Assembly: GCF_023278085.1 (NCBI RefSeq)
Contig: NZ_CP066265.1
Coordinates: forward strand, 960,501 to 1,024,500
Source: Pseudomonas syringae
GTDB taxonomy: Bacteria; Pseudomonadota; Gammaproteobacteria; Pseudomonadales; Pseudomonadaceae
Length of the DNA: 64,000 nucleotides
Direction of reading: 5' to 3'
Of this stretch, positions 1-7,223 are shown in pieces. Position 1 is the stretch's first letter. Each line of letters begins with the position of its first letter. Both the position numbers and the translations under genes were made by a program. Below the pieces are notes generated by a model. It saw nothing but the letters and a program-made list of their open reading frames with translations. It ran no database searches and was not told the origin of the DNA.

Positions 1-130
1 GGCGGCGTCCTCCATCGCCAGCCTGATGATCACCACCGAAGCGATGATCGCTGACGTGGCCGACGACAAGGCAGCAGGCGGCGGCATGCCGGACATGGGC
101 GGCATGGGTGGTATGGGCGGCATGATGTAA
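1..130 (+). CDS. groL: 60 kDa chaperonin GroEL, C-terminal fragment
   Basis: Only the last 42 codons are in the window; reading starts at base 2 and ends at TAA 128-130. The visible end contains [16 protein letters not shown], typical of the GroEL equatorial domain, followed by the Gly/Met-rich tail ([11 protein letters not shown]...GGMM) characteristic of bacterial GroEL. The tetradecameric chaperonin folds cytosolic proteins with GroES. The rest of the gene, and presumably groES, lie to the left of the window. An intrinsic terminator follows about 30 bases downstream. The identification rests on the distinctive tail and is secure. Confidence 0.96.
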   Translation, partial: AASSIASLMITTEAMIADVADDKAAGGGMPDMGGMGGMGGMM

Positions 131-161
131 GCCGGCTTTACCTCACAAAGCTGTACCCCAT

Positions 162-191
162 AAAAAACCCCGCCTTGTGCGGGGTTTTTTT
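162..191 (+). terminator. Intrinsic terminator of groEL
   Basis: A GC hairpin (CCCCGC / GCGGGG, loop CTTGT) is preceded by six A and followed by seven T. It ends groEL transcription. The flanking A run also makes it usable for the opposing PAP2 gene that ends at 217. Confidence 0.9.
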
Positions 192-216
192 ATTTATACA
201 GCGGATGTCCAAATAA

Positions 217-954
217 TCAGCGAACAGCTTGAGTTTTCGCATTCGCGAGTTGCTTCGGTGCTGGCCGATACAACACGAAATAATAAACCCCCAGACAGAT
301 CAACCAGCAGAACACCGCCGTCCAGATGTTATGGGAAAAGAAGTGCGCGCCTTGCAGCATGCGGCCAATGGAAAATATCGATCCCAGACCAAAGGCCAGC
401 GCCAGTCCTGCTTTTGCCAGCCGTGGGCGACGATCACGAAGCATGAAGAACAGCGCAAACAGGGTGAAACCGGTAGCCGCATGGCCGCCAGGCCAGCAGC
501 GCCCTGGTTTGTCAGTGTCGGGGCGCGGGCTCAACAGCTCGCTGTAGGTTTCCTGGCCGCCGAATTCTTTCAGGCTCCAGGGGCATTGCACCGAGGTCAC
601 CACTTTTAGCGGCGTGACGAAGGCGGTTGAAAGCGCCATGGACAGCACCAGGCACCCCAGCTCTCTGCGCCATGGGATCAGGCGTTCTACCTTGAATGAC
701 GCAGCAAAGCCGATAATGGCCAGCGCGCCGAAGGCCATGACCATCTGTTTGGCGCGGTCGTGCAGAACATCTTCGAGAAAGTGGCTGTGCCTGCCGATGA
801 ACTCGCCACTGACCGGGTCGTAGACCCTTTTGGCAATGTCCATGTCCAGAGAGGTCAGTTCGAGCAGTACCAGTACTATCGCGACAGCGATAGGGATACC
901 CAGGTAAATCCACGGATTGAGCGAACGGGAGTAGGGGAGGGCGGTTTTCGACAT
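217..954 (-). CDS. PAP2-superfamily membrane phosphatase
   Basis: A 245-residue integral membrane protein with about five or six hydrophobic segments. It carries the acid-phosphatase signatures PGGHAATGF (residues 155-163) and GRMLQGAHFFSH (197-208), with the catalytic and acid-base His and the Arg in place. The first signature is degenerate: K117 is followed by CP instead of the usual RP. Family members remove phosphate from lipid or undecaprenyl pyrophosphate or from lipid A at the periplasmic face. The gene diverges from colR, and a ColR-box-like site lies 87 bases upstream of the start. A role in ColRS-controlled envelope modification is therefore inferred; the exact substrate cannot be read from sequence. 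Confidence 0.85.
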   Translation of the reverse strand: MSKTALPYSRSLNPWIYLGIPIAVAIVLVLLELTSLDMDIAKRVYDPVSGEFIGRHSHFLEDVLHDRAKQMVMAFGALAIIGFAASFKVERLIPWRRELGCLVLSMALSTAFVTPLKVVTSVQCPWSLKEFGGQETYSELLSPRPDTDKPGRCWPGGHAATGFTLFALFFMLRDRRPRLAKAGLALAFGLGSIFSIGRMLQGAHFFSHNIWTAVFCWLICLGVYYFVLYRPAPKQLANAKTQAVR

Positions 955-1040
955 ATCGAATCCAGAACGATGGGTAAAAGGCGGCTGTTTCGCGTGCGAC
1001 AGCAGGTCTCAAAGTGTGTCATGGGCTTTGTTGATCATAG

Positions 1041-1057
1041 GTGAAAAAAACGTCATG
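1041..1057 (-). promoter_or_regulatory. ColR-box-like site upstream of the PAP2 gene
   Basis: Read on the minus strand the site is catgacgtttttttcac. It differs by one base from the site at 3208-3224 in front of the methyltransferase operon and lies in the same orientation relative to its gene. It resembles the published P. putida ColR consensus, recalled as a T-run followed by CAC with an upstream AC. Its position next to colR and the second copy support regulation by ColR. Confidence 0.65.
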
Positions 1058-1130
1058 CCATATCGGCGCTGGCTCTGAGGCCCACTTCGTCTTAAGCTGC
1101 GCCAGCCCAAACTGCATATGAGAGTGCTCC

Positions 1131-1814
1131 ATGCGAATTCTTCTGGTTGAAGACAACCGCGACATCCTGGCGAACATGGCCGATTACCTGGGCATGAAAG
1201 GCTACACGGTCGACTGCGCCCAGGATGGCCTCTCAGGACTGCATCTGGCAGCCACCGAGCATTACGACCTCATCGTGCTCGACATCATGCTGCCGGGCAT
1301 TGATGGCTACACGCTGTGCAAGCGCCTGCGCGAAGACGCCCGTCGCGATACGCCGGTCATCATGCTCACCGCCCGTGACCAGCTGGACGATCGTCTGCAA
1401 GGGTTTCGCTCGGGTGCCGACGACTACCTGCTCAAGCCGTTTGCCTTGTCAGAGCTTGCCGCTCGTATCGAAGCGGTATTGCGCAGGGCGCAGGGCGGCG
1501 GGCGGCGCACGTTGCAGGTGGGGGATCTGGTCTACGACCTCGATACGCTTGAGGTGACCCGCGAAGGTCGCATGCTCAAGCTCAACCCGGTCGGGCTCAA
1601 GCTGCTGGCCGTGCTGATGCAGAAAAGCCCGCATGTGCTGCGCCGCGAGATTCTTGAAGAGGCGTTGTGGGGCGACGATTGCCCGGACAGCGACAGCTTG
1701 CGCAGCCATGTGCACCAATTGCGTCAGGTGATCGACAAACCGTTCGCCAAACCGCTGCTGCAAACCGTGCATGGTGTGGGCTACCGCTTGGCCGAGGGCC
1801 GGGATGGAGTTTAA
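1131..1814 (+). CDS. colR: Response regulator ColR (OmpR/PhoB family)
   Basis: A 227-residue cytosolic DNA-binding regulator. The receiver domain (about 1-115) has the acidic pocket EDN (7-9), phospho-acceptor D51 in LIVLDIMLP and the conserved Lys in LLKPF. The C-terminal winged helix (about 125-222) ends in the usual HGVGYRL. It overlaps colS by 11 bases, so the two are co-translated. Context (PAP2 upstream, methyltransferase and wapQ-like kinase downstream) matches the ColRS locus of P. fluorescens and P. putida, where the system maintains outer-membrane integrity and metal tolerance. Confidence 0.93.
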   Translation: MRILLVEDNRDILANMADYLGMKGYTVDCAQDGLSGLHLAATEHYDLIVLDIMLPGIDGYTLCKRLREDARRDTPVIMLTARDQLDDRLQGFRSGADDYLLKPFALSELAARIEAVLRRAQGGGRRTLQVGDLVYDLDTLEVTREGRMLKLNPVGLKLLAVLMQKSPHVLRREILEEALWGDDCPDSDSLRSHVHQLRQVIDKPFAKPLLQTVHGVGYRLAEGRDGV

Positions 1815-3093
1815 ACAGAGTCTTGCCCAACGGATCATCATTGCTTTCGCCTTGATGAGCGCACTGGTCGCCGGGTCGTTTGCCATTGGCATCATCTCCA
1901 CCGTCCACCTGGTTGAAGAAAAACTGATCTCTGCGGGCCTTGGCGGCGACCTCAATCGCCTGATGCTGATGGACAGCGTCAGTGACTGGAGCCACCGGCC
2001 CAAGCCTGACCAGCTGTTCTATTTCAGCAACGGTCCTGGCGATTTCGATCTGCCCAAGGACCTTCGGCATCTTGAGCCGGGCTTTCACGAGGTTTTTCGC
2101 GGGCCATTGTCCTACCACGCCATGATCGAAGTGGTGGATGGCCGGCATTACGCCCTGCTTCAGGATCAAAGCGATTTCGAAGAGCGCGAGCGTGTCCTGT
2201 TCGCCGTTGTGCTGGTGGGCTTTGTACTGGCGCTGGCGTTGGCGGTGTTTCTGGGCTGGGTGCTGGCGCGTCGTGTCATGGCGCCGGTCGTGCGTCTCGC
2301 GAGACAGGTTCGCCACCGTGACCAGCTTCTGGGGCTTGCACCGCCGCTGGCACCCGACTATGCCGCCGACGAGGTGGGTGAGCTCGCCGTGGCGTTCGAC
2401 GCAACGCTGGGGCGCCTCAGGCAAGCGCTGATCCGTGAGCGCATGTTTACTAGCGACGTGAGTCATGAACTACGGACGCCGTTGATGGTGCTGGCCAGTT
2501 CCTGCGAGCTGTTGCTGGAAAACCCTGCGCTCGACCAGCGCGCGCGCCGGCAGGTCGAACGTATCGGCCGTGCCTGTGAGGAAATGCGCGATCTGGTGCA
2601 GACCTTCCTTATGCTCGCCCGCACCCAGCGCGAAGACCCGGCCATGACGCCGAAAGCCACCCTGGTAGGCGTTGCCGAGCAACTGATCTCCCAGTGGCGC
2701 GACCCCATCGAGAGCAAAGGCCTCACGTTGACCTACAACCCTCCGCCCGAAGAGCAGTTGTCCGACATTCGCTACAACGCGACTTTCCTGCATGCGGTGA
2801 TGGGCAACCTGTTGCGCAACGCCCTGCACTACACGGACGAAGGATTCATTGTTCTGACCCTGCAGGCGGAAAGCTTCACGGTCGAGGACAGTGGCGTCGG
2901 CATTCCCGAAGAAAAACGCGAGGCCATGTTCGAGCCGTTTGTGCGTGGCAACGAGCAGCGCGGCGAAGGGCTGGGTCTTGGTTTGTCATTGGTGCAGCGT
3001 ATCTGTGTCAACCAGGGCTGGAGCGTGGAACTGACCCCGATGGAGCCTCATGGTTGCCGATTCAGCGTGACCCTGAACGTGGTCAAGCCCTGA
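1804..3093 (+). CDS. colS: Sensor histidine kinase ColS
   Basis: A 429-residue kinase. The ATG at 1804 is chosen because it gives an N-terminal membrane segment (about 10-33) and the overlap with colR. A periplasmic loop (about 34-130) holds H35, E38, E96, H105, E126 and E129, the positions recalled as the Fe/Zn-sensing ligands (ExxE motif) of P. putida ColS. A second membrane helix (about 131-153), HAMP-like region, H-box SHELRTP with H221, N-box NLLRNAL and G-boxes DSGVGIP and GEGLGLGLS follow. It phosphorylates ColR. All catalytic motifs are intact. Confidence 0.93.
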   Translation: MEFKQSLAQRIIIAFALMSALVAGSFAIGIISTVHLVEEKLISAGLGGDLNRLMLMDSVSDWSHRPKPDQLFYFSNGPGDFDLPKDLRHLEPGFHEVFRGPLSYHAMIEVVDGRHYALLQDQSDFEERERVLFAVVLVGFVLALALAVFLGWVLARRVMAPVVRLARQVRHRDQLLGLAPPLAPDYAADEVGELAVAFDATLGRLRQALIRERMFTSDVSHELRTPLMVLASSCELLLENPALDQRARRQVERIGRACEEMRDLVQTFLMLARTQREDPAMTPKATLVGVAEQLISQWRDPIESKGLTLTYNPPPEEQLSDIRYNATFLHAVMGNLLRNALHYTDEGFIVLTLQAESFTVEDSGVGIPEEKREAMFEPFVRGNEQRGEGLGLGLSLVQRICVNQGWSVELTPMEPHGCRFSVTLNVVKP

Positions 3094-3207
3094 ATTCCTT
3101 ATCTGATAAAAGACTCTGTTGTGTGATCAGAAATCGACTGCATTTCGTCGATTGGTCACACACAGCGTTTATCTCTCTGTAAAATCTCGAAACACCTGTC
3201 TCATCAA

Positions 3208-3224
3208 CATGACATTTTTTTCAC
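3208..3224 (+). promoter_or_regulatory. ColR-box-like site upstream of the methyltransferase-wapQ operon
   Basis: The sequence catgacatttttttcac matches the site at 1041-1057 at 16 of 17 bases and ends 69 bases before the methyltransferase start. The corresponding P. fluorescens operon is known to depend on ColRS, so this is a probable ColR binding site. Confidence 0.65.
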
Positions 3225-3293
3225 GTTGAGATGACCTGACGGTGACGGCGTGGCCTCTATTTTGGCCCCCATCATTGTCAGGAGCCTGCCCTC

Positions 3294-3974
3294 ATGAGCG
3301 AGCGCATAGAACTCGAGTTTTCCCGCAAGTACGACCGGACCCATGCCCGTCGATATTTTGAAAAACATCAGGACGGTCTGTGGCGCAAGTTGTCGCACCA
3401 TCGCGATGAGCAACTGGCCAGGAAAGCTCTGCACATGGCCGGTGATCCCGGGCTTGTTCTGGACTTGCCGTGTGGCGCCGGGCGTTTCTGGCCGCTACTG
3501 GCAGAAAAGCCCAACAGGTCGATCATCGGCGCTGACAACTCCGCCGACATGCTTGCTACAGCTCTGGAGTCGCAACCGGCAGAAATTGTAAAAAGGGTAC
3601 AACCCTTGCAGACGTCTGCCTTCGATATTGATCTGCCTGACAATGCGGTAGACAGTATTTTCTGCATGCGTCTGATGCACCATATTGGTCGGTCCACCGA
3701 CCGAATGGCTCTATTGAGGGAGTTTCAGCGTGTGACCCGTGACAGCGTGATCGTCTCGCTATGGGTCGACGGCAATTTCAAGGCATGGAAGCGCGGACGT
3801 CTGGAGAACCAGCGTTCCCAGAAAGGTGTGCAGGAAGGTTACCAGAATCGTTTTGTGTTACCTGTAACAACTGTAGAAACCGAATTTGAGCAGGCCGGAT
3901 TTCGCATTCAGAACCGAATGGACTTCCTGCCGATGTACGCCATGTGGCGTGTCTATGTCTTACGTAAAAGGTAA
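3294..3974 (+). CDS. Class I SAM-dependent methyltransferase, first gene of the ColR-linked operon
   Basis: A 226-residue soluble protein with the SAM-binding motif VLDLPCGAGRFWPLL (about 52-66), a second acidic loop (GADNS) and the post-motif FCMRLMHHI typical of Rossmann-fold methyltransferases. The start has AGGAG about nine bases upstream. It is followed after four bases by the wapQ/inaA-like kinase, forming an operon equivalent to orf222-wapQ downstream of colRS in P. fluorescens. A part in LPS-core or envelope modification is inferred from that context; the methyl acceptor is unknown. Confidence 0.85.
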   Translation: MSERIELEFSRKYDRTHARRYFEKHQDGLWRKLSHHRDEQLARKALHMAGDPGLVLDLPCGAGRFWPLLAEKPNRSIIGADNSADMLATALESQPAEIVKRVQPLQTSAFDIDLPDNAVDSIFCMRLMHHIGRSTDRMALLREFQRVTRDSVIVSLWVDGNFKAWKRGRLENQRSQKGVQEGYQNRFVLPVTTVETEFEQAGFRIQNRMDFLPMYAMWRVYVLRKR

Positions 3975-3978
3975 AAAG

Positions 3979-4701
3979 ATGGGTTTGCAGTCCTTGAAGA
4001 AGCCAGTTGTGAACTCGACGCAGGATGAGTTCAGCCATTTCTGGAGTCAGCGCGGCGAATGGGTTGAAGAACCCAATGTGCGTCGTGGCGGAGAGAGTGG
4101 TGTACAGCGGCTCATCATGGAGGACGGGAAGACCCTTTACGCCAAGCGCCAGACGGGTCATATCCACCGCAGCCTGCTGCACCCCCTCGGCCGGCCGACG
4201 GTATTGCGTGAACGCGAGGCCCTTGAAGGCGTGCGCAAGCAGGGTGTGCTTGTGCCGGAAGTGGTTTTCTGCGGCGCCAGACGTGGCGACGAAAACGCCT
4301 GGCAGGCCCTTTTGGTCACCGTCGAACTGGTGGGTTTCGGGGAAATCCAGAAGTGGCTCGATGCCGGAGGACGAGAGCGCCATGGCGAGCTTTTTTATGA
4401 GCGCATGCTCAAGGAAGTTGCCACCACCCTTGCGCGTATGCACCTCGGTCGCTGGCAACACAGCTGTCTTTACATCAAGCACATTTTTGTTCGTGTGACA
4501 GGCGAGGGCCCCGACGCCGAGGTGCAGGTTGCCCTGCTTGACCTGGAGAAAGGCCGCCGCCGCGTTACCGCCTATGGTGCGGCCCAGCACGACATGAAAC
4601 AGCTGAGGCGCCATTCGTCATTCAGTGATGCAGACTGGCAGAAGCTGGTCTATTTTTACGAGGCTGTATTTGGCAGTTCCATCAAAGGTTTAGAGTCATG
4701 A
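3979..4701 (+). CDS. InaA/WapQ-type lipopolysaccharide kinase
   Basis: A 240-residue protein of the Kdo/WaaP (InaA) kinase-like family. The ATG at 3979 is preferred over more upstream starts because those would overlap the methyltransferase gene. N-terminal GESGVQRLIMEDGKTLYAKR looks like the Gly-rich loop and ATP-binding Lys, and LLDLEKGRRR near residue 195 matches the metal-binding DLE segment of InaA-type kinases. Members phosphorylate core heptose in LPS. It is coupled by a four-base ATGA overlap to the next small gene and by a four-base gap to the methyltransferase. The specific sugar target is inferred from the colRS context. Confidence 0.82.
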   Translation: MGLQSLKKPVVNSTQDEFSHFWSQRGEWVEEPNVRRGGESGVQRLIMEDGKTLYAKRQTGHIHRSLLHPLGRPTVLREREALEGVRKQGVLVPEVVFCGARRGDENAWQALLVTVELVGFGEIQKWLDAGGRERHGELFYERMLKEVATTLARMHLGRWQHSCLYIKHIFVRVTGEGPDAEVQVALLDLEKGRRRVTAYGAAQHDMKQLRRHSSFSDADWQKLVYFYEAVFGSSIKGLES

Positions 4702-4925
4702 AACTAGAAATGGCAAGAGGTCTGTTTGTCTTCGGCGCGCTGGCTACAGCGACCGTCGCAATCGCAGCGCTTGAGCAGCCGGCTACCCGGATACTCAGCG
4801 CGGCGCACGGTGAAGGGTATTGCCCTATGCCGCGTGTGGCGAAGAACCTGGTTGCGGTGAGCCCGGATCACGACCTGTTGCTGCTCATGTACGGCCTGGT
4901 TCAAGGAACCGGCGTACGTAACTGA
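4698..4925 (+). CDS. Small exported or membrane-anchored protein, translationally coupled to the LPS kinase
   Basis: A 75-residue protein of unknown function. Its ATG overlaps the kinase stop (ATGA), which supports translation. Residues 7-24 form a hydrophobic segment ending in Ala-rich IAALEQ, compatible with a signal peptide or anchor; the remainder is short with one Cys and a hydrophobic patch LLLLMYGLV. It shares no family I recognise. As the last gene of the ColR-linked operon it may act in the envelope; that is inference only. Confidence 0.65.
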   Translation: MKLEMARGLFVFGALATATVAIAALEQPATRILSAAHGEGYCPMPRVAKNLVAVSPDHDLLLLMYGLVQGTGVRN

Positions 4926-4948
4926 GCCAGTTTCACTTCAGTCAGAAT

Positions 4949-4972
4949 AAGGCCCCTGAAGGGGCCTTTACT
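4949..4972. terminator. Bidirectional terminator between convergent genes
   Basis: The hairpin AAGGCCCC-tgaa-GGGGCCTT lies between the end of the kinase operon (4925) and the end of the DUF1513 gene (4999). T or A runs are short on each side, so efficiency may be moderate. Confidence 0.75.
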
Positions 4973-4998
4973 GCATGCAGTCTTGTCTGTATGAATCG

Positions 4999-6096
4999 TT
5001 ATACCACGTGCAGGTGGTTGTCCCAGAGCCCTGCGGGCAAATCCAGAGGCTTGGCCAGCAACCCCGTTTTACGGCAATCGTAAAACCGGCACCGGCCCTG
5101 ACCTGACGTCACTACGAAGCCATCTGCTACCGCACCTACGCCCGCGCAGTCGGGTAACGGTGCATCCAGCTTCAATGCGCCGCTGTCCAGATCCCAGATG
5201 AAGAACCGATTGCCACGCGGTGCGGTGAGCGCAACCAGTCGCAGCTCGCTGTGTACGGCGACGCTGGCCGTGTAGTGAGCCATTGCGCGAAGTTGCTCTT
5301 CTGCCACCGGAAACGCCTGGAACGGCTGGCCCGGACGCTTGATCGCCAGCAACTCGGCCAGCTCATGACTGGCGCCCATGAACTGTTGACCGGCAACGAT
5401 GGTGCCGTCAGCGGCAATGCCCATATGCCGCACGCTGTTCATCTGTTGCGAAAGGGTTTCCTTGCTCAGCAACGTCCCGTCGCGCTGCATCAACACCAGA
5501 CTGGGCTGCATGGCATCGAGGTTCATCTCCACGCGGCTTTCCGCTTCGGTGCGAATGCCGCCGTTGGCGACGGCCAGTGTCTCGCCATCCGGCATCCAGG
5601 ACACCTGATGCGGACCAATGCCGTGCGTAGAGATTTCGCCTGAATACTCCAGCCGCTCACCGACAAACCGGTAGATGCCCAGCAGACCGCGGCCGGGATC
5701 GCTCGTGTCGTTTTCCGTAGCGTAAAGCCACTCGCCGTCGCGATGGATCACGGCATGGCCATAAAAGTGTCGATCAGCCTGTGACGTGATGGTTTGCAGC
5801 AAGCTACCGTTGCGCAGGTCGATCAGATAGCTTTCGGTGCCCGGACGGCGCGCGACGAAAACCGCCAGGGGCAGGCCTGGATGGTTGATGATGTCGTGGC
5901 AGCGCTGGCCGACCTGTGTGGCGAACACCTGCTTGCCGTCAAGCCGGTAACCCACCGCGTAATGCCTGCCGTCGCTATCGTCACGCGCGGAAAGCAGCAG
6001 GGGCCCCTGGTCCTTTTGCCTGAACAACATCCAGCCACCCAACATGCGAGCACTGGGCAACCATTTGGCGAGGGCCGTGGCCTGACGTCGCAACAT
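4999..6096 (-). CDS. DUF1513 beta-propeller protein of the imelysin locus
   Basis: A 365-residue protein with repeated beta-rich blades (for example LSARDDSDGRHYAVGYRLDG and HAVIHRDGEWLYATEND), as in the DUF1513 family found beside imelysin and di-haem oxidoreductase genes in Pseudomonas. ATG 6096 follows GAGGAG by seven bases; a GTG directly before it is less likely. It is the last gene of a three-gene leftward set, 17 bases after the imelysin stop. A role in periplasmic iron handling is inferred from the neighbours; no enzymatic residues are recognised. Confidence 0.82.
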   Translation of the reverse strand: MLRRQATALAKWLPSARMLGGWMLFRQKDQGPLLLSARDDSDGRHYAVGYRLDGKQVFATQVGQRCHDIINHPGLPLAVFVARRPGTESYLIDLRNGSLLQTITSQADRHFYGHAVIHRDGEWLYATENDTSDPGRGLLGIYRFVGERLEYSGEISTHGIGPHQVSWMPDGETLAVANGGIRTEAESRVEMNLDAMQPSLVLMQRDGTLLSKETLSQQMNSVRHMGIAADGTIVAGQQFMGASHELAELLAIKRPGQPFQAFPVAEEQLRAMAHYTASVAVHSELRLVALTAPRGNRFFIWDLDSGALKLDAPLPDCAGVGAVADGFVVTSGQGRCRFYDCRKTGLLAKPLDLPAGLWDNHLHVV

Positions 6097-6113
6097 CACT
6101 CGTCTCCTCTTGA

Positions 6114-7178
6114 TCAGTCGCCGTCGTTGGCGTTGAAGCCCAATTGAATGCCCAGCGCCTTGGCCAGTTCGCCTTCGTGCAGGCGATGCACTGCGTTCAG
6201 GCTGTCATAGAACGCATTGAGTTGCTGGCGTCCTGCCTCGGTGGCCAGCAGGTCGGCCAGCGGCGGCTTGAGTTGCGTGAGCAATGTGCGGCTGCTGGCG
6301 TAGGCTGCATCGATTTTGTCGGCCAGGGGTTTCTGCTCGGCAGGGAGCAAGCCTCGCAAGCCTTTGTTATCAACCCCCGTCCAGACGGTTTCGGCGCTGA
6401 TCAGGCTGGCTTCCAGGCTGCTGAGCGACGCTTTGCTACGCCATGCATCGGCCTGGAATGGCTGCGGCTGGCCTTTGCTCTGGCGACCCAGTGGCGTACC
6501 CAGTTTTTTCTTCAGGCTGTCCAGTGCAGTGACCTGAACACGCAGCAACTCGGCGATGGCCTCGTGGGAATCGGCGTAACGCTGGTTGGGAAACTTGCTC
6601 AGTTGCGCGAGCATGCCGTCGGTGCTGTTCCAGCTGGTGAGGATCTCTTCGGCCAGCCGTTTCTGACGCTCGCCAATGGCCATCAGCAGTGGGCAGTAAC
6701 GCGCTTTCTGCTCTGCATTGGCCATGTCGATCTCGGCATCGAACAGAATATATTCGTAGGCGGACAGGCCTTGCACCACAACGCTGGCTTTGGACAGCTC
6801 ATCGGCAGTGATCTGCGGTTGAGCGGCGACCAGTTGCTCGACCTGACGCCCAACCAGATTCTTCTTGTCCGGCCAGAACTGTATTTGCCAGGCACGATTG
6901 CCTTCGGCCAGCGGGCCGATCAACAGCGGTTGCAGCTCCGCCCAGGTCTTTTGTGCCTTGAGGAAATCGGCGCGGGCTGCTGCCAGATCGGTCTTGCCCT
7001 GGCAGAACGCCAGAGCGCTGGCCGCCAACTGACGATCGGCGTCTACCCAGCGACTGTAGGTCGGCAGGATCACCTGCTTGGCGATGGCCGCAGACGTGAC
7101 CGCTTGAGGATCGGATGGCGAACAGGCACCCAATGCGAGAGCCGCAAGGCTGGTCAGCAACAACTTGGGTCGGAACAT
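6114..7178 (-). CDS. Imelysin-family lipoprotein (short paralog)
   Basis: A 354-residue predicted lipoprotein: a hydrophobic signal ends in LGAC (Cys about 18). ATG 7178 has AAGGAG six bases upstream. The body shows the imelysin-type alpha-helical repeat. The usual GxHxxE motif is altered to GLSAYEYILF, so the His is missing, unlike the paralog at 9718-11082. Imelysins (peptidase M75 in name) act in iron uptake; the His loss suggests altered metal binding. It sits 45 bases after the di-haem oxidoreductase. Confidence 0.85.
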   Translation of the reverse strand: MFRPKLLLTSLAALALGACSPSDPQAVTSAAIAKQVILPTYSRWVDADRQLAASALAFCQGKTDLAAARADFLKAQKTWAELQPLLIGPLAEGNRAWQIQFWPDKKNLVGRQVEQLVAAQPQITADELSKASVVVQGLSAYEYILFDAEIDMANAEQKARYCPLLMAIGERQKRLAEEILTSWNSTDGMLAQLSKFPNQRYADSHEAIAELLRVQVTALDSLKKKLGTPLGRQSKGQPQPFQADAWRSKASLSSLEASLISAETVWTGVDNKGLRGLLPAEQKPLADKIDAAYASSRTLLTQLKPPLADLLATEAGRQQLNAFYDSLNAVHRLHEGELAKALGIQLGFNANDGD

Positions 7179-7223
7179 GTCCGGCTCCTTATTTTTTGAA
7201 GAAGTAGTCTGGGAGGGGAGCAA

